A stretch of DNA of 64,000 nt from Austropuccinia psidii (lineage: Eukaryota > Basidiomycota > Pucciniomycetes > Pucciniales > Sphaerophragmiaceae). The stretch spans positions 44,761,618-44,825,617 of the forward strand of contig JALGQZ010000008.1 of NCBI GenBank assembly GCA_023105745.1. Reading direction: 5' to 3'. The notes under the pieces were generated by a model, which did not search any database, had not been told where the DNA came from, and saw only the letters and a list, made by a program, of their open reading frames with translations. Below are positions 38,138-50,200 of this stretch, in pieces. The position numbers and the translations under genes are program-made. Every line of letters starts with the position of its first letter. Positions within the stretch are counted from its first letter, which is position 1.

Positions 38138-39778
38138 TCATATCATCTATATACAATAATATATCTGTTAAAATGAGAACTTTTGATGCATTCTGGGAAT
38201 TTCATTTTTGGAATCATATGGATTTACACGGAGTTAAAGTAAATTGATTTGCCCGATTGGTACTGTTGAACAAATCAGTAGACCTCCAAATATAGCATTA
38301 TACTGTGCTGTACATACACCCTATTACATCCATTTTGTACCCTTTAGCTAAAAATAATTTCACGAATCTCCGATTCCTTCGGGATGGAGAATATCTAAAA
38401 AGGTAAAAAGATATTAGATAATAATAATACTATTTGTGCTTGAAATAGCTTATACCTTACATAATTTCATACTTTTTTTGTATAACAATACATTCTTGAT
38501 AACTTGACCTTAAACTTTTACTATCACTAAAAAAAGATAAAGTAAAATTAATATTCAAATGATTAGTTTTAGATTTTTCATCCATTTAATTTTTTTTTCT
38601 CTTTTTGGTTTATCTTCATATCAATTGAAGTTCTTTTATTATGGATGTAATTATATTTTCTCTCTGTTTTCTTGAGTATAACTACATATAGTTTTTTGAG
38701 CAAGAAAAGCCAATAAGTCAAATTTTTGGGATAAATACTTTTTTCGATAATAGATAACTTATTTTTTTTTTGAATTAAAATTTAAAGTATTTTAACTTTA
38801 GATTATTGAGGGTTGATAGCTGAGAAGTAGGAGAAATGAATGTTATATGAGAAAGTGTTTTAAATACCTTTTGGTGAATTTTATTAATTGTAATTTATTT
38901 AAAGCTTGGAAGTTTTCAATTTGACTTCCAATAATTGAAGATTATTTTTTTGTCAAATATATAAAGTGGATTGTAAAGCATCAAAATGTTTGTTTTGTTG
39001 ATTTTTTAAGAATTTTCGATAATGAAAGTCCCTTAAAAAATCTCTAAAGTTAGTTCAACCAAGTGAAGTAAGCTATAGCTTTCTTTGCTAAATTTTTTCC
39101 CCATAAATTTGCAAAGAGCTGAGGCGTAATGTGTTGATTAAGTGAGTCTCAACCAGGAGCCAATTCATTTCGAATGATGCTAAGACGCCATAATAGGGTC
39201 TTTTACCTCATAGATAACAGTGTGCAAGCTCTTCAAGTTCAATAGTTTTTCCAAAAAGTCAATTATCTCATCACTTGACTATACGGCCATGTGATTTATG
39301 GCGGATAACTGGAAAGGGTGGATAAATTCCAATTTATCCTCAAATTTGTCGATTGGAGTTAAGCAAAGTTATCTATCTCCATAAAATTTCATGATAATGA
39401 TACCACGTTCACTCAGAATTTTATATTTTATGGCCAAATTTCAATTTATACTCCTATGTTTATCAATCAGTGTGCTCTTTTTGTATGGTTAGTAGTGAGA
39501 TAACCTTAAATGATGGCCTGAAAGCAGCAGGAGCCACTAGTTGAGGGTGAGTGGATGAAATTCCTCGTGATATCCTTGAGAGATGTCACAGATCGTCAAA
39601 TTCGATTCCTCAAAGATTTCCTTTTGCGAAAAAAAGGGCCTCCGCCGCAAAAATTAATTTATGAATCCTTCATCCTAAAATTTATAAATCTTTCATCGAT
39701 TGCTTCTTGAAATTTCCTATTCGATTTGAAAATTTAAAATAATAAAAAACTAATACAGCGTCTCGAGAACCTACCGTC
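38138..39778. other. upstream region of SEC20, no gene seen
   Basis: Base composition becomes less extreme toward 39 kb. It should hold the SEC20 promoter and 5' leader. No open frame of note. A small stem (TCTCC...GGAGA around a TTCG loop) lies at about 38367-38391. Confidence 0.5.
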
Positions 39779-41133
39779 ATGTCAGGTCAAGATCAAGATC
39801 AAGATCAATTGCCCTCGGAGATAAGCATCCTAGTCGATAGCATTCGAGCTTCAATCCAAGATATCAACTTGATCCAGCTAAAAAATTTATCAACAAATCA
39901 ATCTATCGATCAGACTTCATTGGATTCAATAACTCTTGATATCAAGCAAGAATTAGCTAGACTTGATAGGAATATCGATGTTGGTGCCTCTTTCAACAAT
40001 TCTGCCTCAAATTTCGTTTCATAAAATATTTCAGCTTGCTGATTGGAATGTTTGAAATGAAAATGATAATGGATAATTAGGATTTGGAAATACTTGCTGA
40101 CGAATGTGAAGATGATATGATGAGATCTAATGTGCTAAAGCTGGTTGAGGAAAACAGAGGCGATGCCAATCGGTGCGCAAATCAACCCTCTTTGCTATTC
40201 TCAATCAGCCATTTACGCTAAAATTTTGGAAATTTAAACACTCAACCACACATTTGATGCTTTCAAAATTCGTTCCATCTTCGCCTTCTTTTCCGGTTAC
40301 AGGCTCAGGTCGGTTCTCCGTACCATCTCATTGGAGCTCAAACAAAGAATCGCCTCATCGGTTCTCAAATCATCCCGAGAAGAATTACTTAGTGGGGCTA
40401 CAAACTCCAGGCCCAGTCACAATCGCTCCACCAACCCCGACGAGGCGCTAATGTCAGCTTCCTCAGACGTTGCGCAATCACTTCGGCATACATTAGAGGT
40501 CATGAGAGAAGAGCTCGATCGATCAGTCCTCTCCACTCATTTGCTTGGTCAGTCAATCACCTTCTCATGTCATCCTTGCTCAGTCCTCAATATGCTCATT
40601 TCATTCTGAATTTTTTCACGCACATAACAGAGCAACAAACAGCGACCCTTAAACTTGCTTCCGATCACTATTCCGGATTCGGGGAATTAATGAACACCTC
40701 ACGTGCCCTGATTAGTTCTTTGAAACGAGCAAATCTTCTTGATCGACTTTTGCTCTCTGGGGCATTATTGTTTTTCACCATTGTTTGCCTCTATATCCTT
40801 AAAAAACGGATCCTTGACCGAGGTCTTTCTCTACTCTCCGCCCTCATCTCGCCCCTACGTCGTGCTAGTAAGACAAGCACTAAAACGAGCTTATCTGCTT
40901 CCAACGATGATCTTCTTACTACCACCATTGCTGCCGCTACTGCCACTGCTGCTGCTCTCCTTCCAGGTCTAGTTAAACCCGACGTAACATCACAAAATCC
41001 GCCGGCCCAAGAGCCTAAGAAACTCACGCCAAGACCTCTTAGTACCCAACCTTATCTAGCAGCTCATCCCAAAGATGCCATTTCAGCCCCCGATCCTTTT
41101 GACGACAGTGGTCCAATGCATGAAGAGCTATAA
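39779..41133 (+). CDS. SEC20: SEC20-type Qb-SNARE (ER membrane)
   Basis: Four exons join in phase to 346 codons: 39779-39979, 40081-40172, 40303-40547 and 40631-41133, introns of 101, 130 and 83 bp with GT-AG ends (first donor GTTGGT). Residues about 65-80 read DLEILADECEDD after a coiled-coil start. Residues about 150-215 form the SNARE region (LRHTLEVMREELDRSVLSTHLL, split here by an intron, then ELMNTSRALISSLKRANLLDR). One membrane segment follows at about 219-237 and RILDRGL after it, the classic Sec20 layout. A luminal tail of about 105 residues ends HEEL, close to the HDEL retrieval signal of yeast Sec20. The family acts in Golgi-to-ER retrograde vesicle fusion with Ufe1, Use1 and Sec22. 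It is the only intact host gene seen; no stop or frameshift. Confidence 0.9.
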
Positions 41134-44100
41134 ATATCTTTGCTAACTACCTCAGGCTTTTTGTATTTTTTTGGATCGTCATTCAATCACTTGTTTTGGC
41201 AGGAGTATGTTCCTTGATTTTTTTTTTGTTACATCATCACATTATTATATTTCTTGTCTTTCAGGCACATGTACAACAATTTGAATCTCAAATCTGGATA
41301 ATTTGATCGAAAGTCGTAATGTTAGACTGTTGAAAGTCAATTTCTTCCCAAAAAGCCCTTCAGCCTTAGAGTTCACGCAAACGTGCTTCAAAGCCGTCAT
41401 TTATTTGACAAGCGTCTTTAATTAGCTGGGAGAACCGTTTGTCATAGGAAAGTAGTATCATGAGAATAAAAAATTGTGTTTTAATTATTTTTGTAAGAGC
41501 TCTTCTAAGCTTAAACAAGCTCATGCAATCAGGCCATTACGAGTTTGGGCTTGTTGGCTGCTCAAAACCAAACCTCGTTATTGTCTATAAAATAGTTGAC
41601 GTATCAATACACCTAGCGAAAAATTATGGGTCTAATAAATGTCAAGATTGTAAAGTCCGAAGCAAAATCGGGTTGCGATTTCAAAGTATAGTTTCCTTTG
41701 ACAATGAAAGGGAAAGTCGATCAGAACTATAATGATTTTTTGATTAAAATGCCGTTGAGTATTAGTAGACCAGCTAAACTCCCTTCAAACCGTGTCATCA
41801 GTGGTTAACTACAATGCAAGGAAAGGAAAATACCCCACCCCAACCCTCCTACATTGGTAGTTTAGCCTTAAGGTATTAAGGAATTAAGGTCTGTATCGGA
41901 TACTATCGATGATGCTTGAGTAATGCCTACTTAAACCTCAATCCAACACTTCTTCTGTTAGTATCTCCCTTGCTTTCTTGTGTCATAACTTTAACCCAAA
42001 CTTATATTGAGAAAAAAGAAACCCTTTGGATGAATAGCATTGGGTTTTGAGAGAAAGGCAATGGACCTTGGTGCAGTCACTTACTTTCCTCAAAAAAAAA
42101 CTCTTACCTCTGTCTTCCACCTAGCCAAAAAGGTATAAAGCTGGCTAAAGAATTCAAGTTATGGAATTTAAAATCAAGCTTGTTCCAAAAATAAGCTGGT
42201 GAAAATATTCTATTATATTTAGAAGTTAAATACCTAAATTTAAACATGAATCAAGAAAGTTTGAATAAACTTGAGAGAACCATGTAACAAGAATAAAATA
42301 TTTGTGAGGTGTTGAATAAAAAGTATTAAATAGATATTTACTTGATTTTTTCAGGGTATTTATTAATATTATCTTTATTTCTTTTTTGATTTTCTTATTT
42401 TAATCTCATTTTACTCAAGTAAAAAATATTATTTTATTCTAAAAGTAAATAAATTTCCTTCTTTGATTTTTTTTAATTTTAATTAATTAATTAATCTTAT
42501 AAATATTTAATATATGAATTAATTCATAACAAAATTATTAAATAAAACTAATATATATGTTATTTTTATTAAATTTTATTTTCAAAAAAAGAAATCTATA
42601 GATGATTCCTTTTAGATTTACTTTAAGATTACCATTCAATATGAAATATTTGATAACTTCTAAGCCTTAAAATATAATTAAAACTTATTTCTTGTATGAA
42701 AAATATAACTTCCTCCTACAATTCTTTAGTTTTTTTTTTTTGGAGAACTAGGAAGATTTTGACAAAAATCAACACTAAGCTAAATCTCAAGCTTGATCAT
42801 TTCCCCCAAAACTTTGATTTTATTCAATTTCTAGATGAAGTACCTCATTGAAAGTTTACCTTAGAGCTTATCAATAGCTATATATGTCAGATAAAAAGTT
42901 ACTTCCTTTCAAGAAATTTATTATTACCTTCTTAAATTTCTCAAAAAATTAAAAACATTTTTGAAAATTTTATTGAAAACCTCATTTTAAAAGGAGAAAA
43001 TTAGCATTTAATTTTTTGAAATAAACTAAATAACCTTTTATAAGAAGGATAAACTATCAAAATTATATTCTAAAGAATATTTAATTCAAATAAACATTAA
43101 AGCAATAGTAATTAAAAATTAATAATGATAAATAAACAAATTATATTTTATATCTTGAAAATATTTGAATAAAAAAAAGGAAAATTATAATCAAATATTA
43201 TTTTTTAAAAAAAAAATTGAAATTATTTAGATTTTTTTATTGAGGATTAAATTTAAATTTGAAATTGTTTAAATTAATACAATTTAAGAATTTTTTTTTC
43301 TTTGAAAAAAAATTATTCTTTTTAAGAATGAATTATAAAATTAATTCATAATTTAAAAAAACTTTCATATTTGAATTGAAAATTTATAGATTATTTCATA
43401 TTATTATACATATAACCATAAAAAAAGCACATTGGATAAAGGAATTAGGAGAAAAACTGAACTCAAATGAATATCTAAAAAGAATGATTTTCCATTTTAT
43501 GATCATTGTTTTAAGTAGTTGATCATATCTATTTTATCATCAATCTTTTAGAGTATCTTTCCAATCATATAGTTTAGGAATTTTTATAATTTAATGATGA
43601 AGTTCCTTTTCAAAAACTTGAGATCTATGAGTCCCAGGTAAAATATTCATCAAGGTAAATAAAAGATTCAAGTCTATTATATTTAGAGCTTGAAAATTGA
43701 TTTTTTTTTATTTTCAGATATGAGCCTTGATGATTGAATGGAATAGATTAATATAAAAAGAGAAAATTCTATAATAAAATCTTCAAAATATTTCAGCACA
43801 TTTTGAAAGAAGAAATATTTGTAAAATATTGATTCATTGATTTACTTTTGCCTTGAAACAGTTTAAATTGAAGTATAATTATTAATTTAATTCTAAAAGA
43901 AATATCTTCATAAATATTATGAGATTTAATTTTGGAATAAAATTATCTGATAACTAAGATCTAATGAGTTTCAATAAAATTTCTCTCTTTAAATAGTTCT
44001 TAATTTTTTTCTATTTTGTTTGTAAATAGGATTATGAAAATATTCACTTCTTTAAATTTAATTCAAATATTTAAATTAAATTACAAAGATATTTAGAAGA

Positions 44101-45439
44101 ATTCACTTGATTTAAACCAAATATTTTCCAATTATGAATAATTTGTGAAATAAATAACTACAAATATTATTTCCAGAAATTATATGAGATCATTTTTTCA
44201 ACTGAATCTAATTTATAGTATTTTATTGAGTGATAGATTAAGGATATATTTTTTTGAAAGTATTATGAGGGTATTTAGATTTTTTTTGCTGGATCTTACA
44301 GAATATTAATGAGAAAATATATTGATTCTCAGATATTGGAGAAAAGGATTTGGAATTTATCCCAAAAGTAGTTTTGTGGAAAAATTCTCAAGCCTGTAAT
44401 GATATAAAATTTCAATTTAGTTTTGGTTCTGAAATATGATTAACCATCAATATTAAATTATTCTTGAATTAGATAAAGCAGATCATTAGTTTCTTTTTGA
44501 AAAATTCTCATTGGGAGAAATAAATTCTTTTTGAATAAATTTATCTATCCATGTAATATTTAGTTGATTTTTTTTGTTTAAAAGCATATTTTTATACTTA
44601 GAGGGCAGAATCATATTGAATTAAAATTTTTTAATTAAAAAATATAAATGACAGCTAACTTTTAAGAAATTCATAATCTATATCCTATTCTATTTTGTAT
44701 TTGTAATTACTTAACATGACAAAGTGAGTTTATTGAAAAACAATATTATTTCAATTTTTTATAAAATTAACAATCTAAAGAAGTTCTAATAACGATAGGG
44801 TGATGAAAACAGATTCACTTAATATTAGTTTTCAAGTGTTTTTTTTCAGATATTTGAGAAGAATGTAAATTAATGGCTGAGATTACAGATTAGATTTGAG
44901 ACTGGAGTAAGTAGTTTCATTTATATACCTAATTAGTCATTTGAAAATTGTCCTATTATCATTATTTTTAATATTTAGCCTTAAAAATGAATAATACCTC
45001 AAAAAGATTTGGGTCCAACTGAAAAGAAGACTGGTAAATAGATTTTCATCAATTACTTGATAGGCTCTAATTTTTAGAATTCTCAAGATTTCAACTGGTG
45101 ACTCAAAAAAAGAGAACATGCATGAAACCCAAAGATACCATAAAATATGGTATTTAATCAAAAGAGTGGAGAAAAAATCTTCTGGATTTCTTAAACCAGA
45201 TAAAGTGGAAATTAGTTCCTAAGAATCAAAAGCAGGGCTTTGAAAATACAGTGTGTAAAGGTGACCATCTGAAATAGAAAAAAATCCTCTTCCAGAAAAC
45301 ACTATTCCTATTAAAAAATATTAATTAATATTGAAAGCTCTTACTGTAAGGTGTGGATATGAAACTTTGATTAAAAATCAAGTACTTTTCCTGTCCTCAA
45401 AATTTGTATAAGGTAAAAATCAATTAAAAATAGTATGAA
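41134..45439. other. SEC20 downstream region and AT-rich desert
   Basis: 41134-41900 is moderately GC-rich and probably includes the SEC20 3' UTR; a 90-codon plus-strand frame at 41460-41732 has no recognisable motif. 42100-45439 is extremely AT-rich with no gene seen on either strand. Confidence 0.55.
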
Positions 45440-47182
45440 ATATTATTTTTAAGAGAAAACACGCCAATTTTATTGTTTATAACTTTATTAGTATAAAACA
45501 ATAATAATATAAAAATTTATTGTTTTACCAACAATAAAAATTTATCCAAAAAATACTCTACAAGAGATATTTTAAGGCTACAAAAGAAATTTCTTCAAGA
45601 GCAATTTCAATTGGAATTAATTGAGCAAAGAACTGCAAGAAATTAATTAAAGAACAAAGTCTTTAAAAAGAATATTAAAGAGAAAACACGCCCAAAAGTG
45701 ACCAGAGTGAATTTGGAAACAAAGTGACAAGGCTTACAGTGATGAAAGATGCTTTAATTCACTTTTGGGGTGGTTCAGGGGTAAAAATGATTATAAGAGT
45801 TACAAACAATGATTATAATGATTTTTTCACGTGGTTAAAAGGATTAAAATGATTTAAAAGTGGTGGTTGGAATCTTTGATTGATTGGTTTAACAGTTTTA
45901 AACTAATTAATAAAAGGAAAAGATTCTAACATGAAGAGAAAAGTGGGGCAAAGAAGACATTCTTTTATAGCCATCAATTCTCTTACTCCAAAAGTAAAAT
46001 TTACTCTTGTCAGTCGTGAAAAACAGTCTGACAACAGAAAAGCCAATTATGGCATCATTGAACCCTGGTTTAGACCAAAAAGGGCTGGTTTAAGCCAATT
46101 TTAGCCAATTTTAGCCATTTTAGACCCTTAAATCAGCCATTACTGTAGCAATACCAGGCCTAGAGCCTTCAAAACACGTCAGAATGTGTGTAAGAGGCGT
46201 AGAAACCAGTTAAAACTGTTTTTACTATGGTTGTTTTATCTTAAGGGTAGTTTTACCCTCTTGGCAACAGCTAAAACTACCCCAGTTGGTATCAAAACCT
46301 CATCATCAATTGAGTCCACAGACCCTGTAACTCAATTCCAGGCCAAAAGTGATGAACTTTTGCGTGAATTTTGACATCCCACGCCTGTCAGCAAGGATTT
46401 TGGGGGTCTAGCTCCCCCTTAGAGCTGGAGTTCCTTTTCCCCCCCAAATTTAATCTTTCCAATTTATTTTTCCTTTAATTCCTCATCATGTATTATACTT
46501 ATAATTTACATATGTAATTCAATTCAATTGTACAGTACAATACAGTAATAATTGACACCTCATATGTAAATCAAAGTTCACTTATGTAATACACGCGCAC
46601 ATTTTGACATTTCAATTGAATTCAATTGAAAATACTTCAATTCCTCATAACTTCTAAACTAAACACAACACCTCAATTTTAACACAAAAATTGATGGTTA
46701 ACACCACATGTGGTGTGAATTAAATTAAGGTTTTGAGGATTTTCAACTTTTGTATTGAAAATACTAAAAACTTAATTTAAGCTTATTTAGAGTTGAGTTA
46801 CAAGAATTTCACTCAGAGGTGACCCCACCTGATTTTTTATGAGGAATCCAATGGTGAAATAAATTTTATATGTTTATTTATTGGATAAAAAGTTATAATA
46901 AATTTTATTTAACTTTTTTCCAAATTTATTTATTTTTTCACAATTTTGTTAAAGTTTCATTTTTACTTAATTTTTTCAAGTATAAATGTAATTTTATATT
47001 TACAAAATTTAATGTATTTTTTATTTTTAAATTATAATTAATTTTTTATTTTTAATATAATTTTATATTTATATTTTGATTTTTATTTTAATAATATAAA
47101 TAAATTTATTTTATTTATATTAATATGTTATTTTTTATATTTGTGGTCTTTTGGGTATATGAAATTACCTCTAAGGCTCACA
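45440..47182 (-). repeat. Gypsy family B LTR (3' LTR of the 47-53 kb element)
   Basis: Ends AAGGCTCACA directly beside a polypurine tract and the end of pol. Aligns with 4760-5443 plus 15144-15863, which supports the nested-insertion reading. The left limit is uncertain: an AAGAGAAAACACGCC word appears at about 45452 and again at about 45682, so the LTR may begin near either. Confidence 0.72.
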
Positions 47183-47205
47183 TTCCCTCCCCCTAAAAAA
47201 GAATA

Positions 47206-50200
47206 TTACTTTGTAATATTGGTGTTTCTAGTGTGTCTGAATCTCCTCAGGAGTTTGGTAGCTTCTGGTATATCTTTTTCTTCTAACCATTCATCTTCAC
47301 AAGTTGGGTCACTGTACCTAACAAGGTATTCCCTTACTTTCTTGGTTCTTAATTTCCTTTCTTTAAGAACTTTGGTTATTTTCTTAGTACCAGATGTCTC
47401 AATAGGAGGTATAACTTGGGGAACCTTATTCCTCAAGGGAAATTTCTCAGAATCACTAGATTTATATGGTTTTATCAAGCTCACTGGAAATGTAGGGTGC
47501 TTATTGCTAAGTTCTTCAGATAACTCTACTTCAACAGCATTTTCTCCATGGAGGGCCTTAATCACAAAAGGTCCTGCAAAGGAGTCTTTCAACTTTTTAC
47601 ATCCTTTGATGTTATTGAAGTTAGTGGTGGATACAAGAACTAGGTCCCCCACTTTGAAATCTGGAGTTGCATGAGATTTATCCCATTTGTCTTTAGCATA
47701 TGCAAAAGAGTCCTCCATGCACCTTACTGCATGCTTTCTAGCTTTGTCTAGCATTCCTTTGAAGCTAGCAGCTGTGGGATGTATTTCAATTAAGTCTTTC
47801 CTCAAGGAGTCTTGGGGTAACTTGGGGTTCCATCCTTTTTCTAGAACAGCAGGAGTCTGATTGGTACTAGCATGGATTGATGTTTTATATGCTAATTCCA
47901 GTGCTGGTAACAGAGTACACCAATCATGGGTAAATCCATCACAATCTTTGAATTCAAGGCCATATGCACAAAATCTTCTCACCATGTCCTCTAAGGTTTG
48001 GATCATTCTTTCAGCCAGGCCATCAGTTTGTGGGTGGTAGGCTGTAGAGAAAGACAGTTTAGTGCCAAATAATTGGTGAAGATTTGTCCATAGTGCTGAA
48101 GTGAATTTGGGATCTCTATCACTGATGATATTTGTAAATATCCCAGTCCATGACACTACTCTATTCCATATCAGAAGAGCTGTATCCATGGCTGTATCAT
48201 CTTTGTGACATGGTAAAAAGATTGGAGTTTTACTGAATCTGTCCACAATTACTAGGCAAGCATTATAGCTCCTGTCACCTCCTGGTGGTAGGCCAGTTAC
48301 CCAATCCATATGGACAATTTCCCAATGTCTGTTTGGTTCTTGGATTTTCATCATATTTCCAAGTCTTTTGCCAGTGGATTTATTTGCTTTTTGGCATCTG
48401 TCACAGGTTTTGCAATACTCTGCAACATCTTTTTGCCACATTGGCCACCATATGCAGGTCTTCACTTTCTCTCTTGTTCTGTCTTCAGAAAGATGTCCTG
48501 AAAAGGGACTATCATGGCATTCTTTCAGTACAAGATTGCTTAATGACCTGTCTACAACCGTCATGACACATGTGTGCTTGGTTCTGTGGTAAATTATACC
48601 ATCCAGTAGGTGAAATCTTCCTTCATTATAAGATTTTCTCCATACTTCATCCAAGGCATGTATTAGAGAGTTGTCTTTACAGTCTTTGTTAAGTAATTGG
48701 CATAAGATGCTACAATTCTTATCTTGAGTGTAACTATTTCTGACTTCTTCAAAGAAGGTGGTGTTCAAGTCTGTAACACTTATTCCTTCTATTGGAATTT
48801 GTGGTGAAGCTTCTTCTGGAACATAAGCAGGATTATCAATGTTATTTGGTAATGGCCATCTGCTTAGTCCATCTGCATTCTTATGAATATTCCCATCCTT
48901 ATGAACAATAGTCATATTGCCTCTGTATTCTTGTATGGCTATTTGCCATCTGAGCATGTGTCTGTTAGGTGTTTTCATGTTCAAAAGTGATTTCACAGCT
49001 GTACAATCTGTTATTACTTCAAAAACACATCCCTCTAAGAAATAGTTCAATTTCTCCAAGGCCCAGACAAGGCATAGACATTCCATTTGACTTGCTCCAT
49101 ATCTGGCTTCAGTTGGTTTGATTTGCCTGGATATGAAACATATTGGTCCTTCTACAGGTTTGTCATTTATGATCTGAACTTGGTGAAGTGCAGCACCTAG
49201 TCCATCCCCTGATGCATCAATATATAGTTTGAAAGGTAATTTAAAGTCTGGCATCAGTAAGAGTGGAGCAGTGGTCAATGCTTCTCTTAGAGATTCAAAA
49301 GCTTTGACTATGTCAACAGTCAACTCAAATACTGTGTCTTTGTCACACAACTTATCAAGTGGTCTTGCTATGGATGCAAAGTCTTTAATGTGTTGCCTGT
49401 AATATCCTGCAAAACCCAAGAATGACTGAATTTCCTTCTTATTCTGAGGCATGGGTTTTAACAATACTGCTGCAACTTTGTTTTTATCAATTCCAAGGGA
49501 CAAACCAGATACAACATGTCCTAGTGCCTTAAGTTCTTTAAATCCAAAATGACATTTCTTCAAGGAGATTTTCATGTTTACTGATTGGATTTTTGTCAAA
49601 ACTCTTGATAATCTGTACATGTGCTCCTCCCAAGTCTTTGAACAGATAATAATGTCATCAATGTAAATGATTAACCATCCCTCTGAGAGTTCTTCAGGGA
49701 AGATTTCATTCATCATCCTTTGGAAGTGTGAAGGTGCATTTTTGATACCAAACGGCATCCTTAAGTATTCATACACTCCACAATGAACAATAATTCTCAA
49801 GTATTTTCTTGCTCTTGGTGTTACCACATTTTGATGGAATCCTTTAAGGGCATCCATAGTGGTTATATACACTGCTTGAGATATTTGAGTAAGGGCAATT
49901 TGGATTTTTGGTATTGGGTATCTGTCTGGAACAGTGTAAGTGTTCAGAGCTCTAAAGTCCCCAACCATTCTGGATTTTCCATTATGCCACGCCACTATGA
50001 CTGGTGTAGTTATTTCTACTTCCTCATTGTGGCCTACTTTTCTTATTACACCAAGGTCTAGGAGTTCTTTGATATGAATTTCTAGAGCTTCTCTTGATTT
50101 TGGACTTGCTGGATAAGCAGGTCTTCTTAAGAGTGGTGGATAAGGTCTCTCAATGTTAAGAATGATGTCAACTTCATGACCAATAATTGCTCCCAGAGGT

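Noticed and set aside
41460..41732. 90-codon frame downstream of SEC20
   Set aside because: No motif, no clear intron or partner; could be 3' UTR sequence. Left as uncertain spacer.
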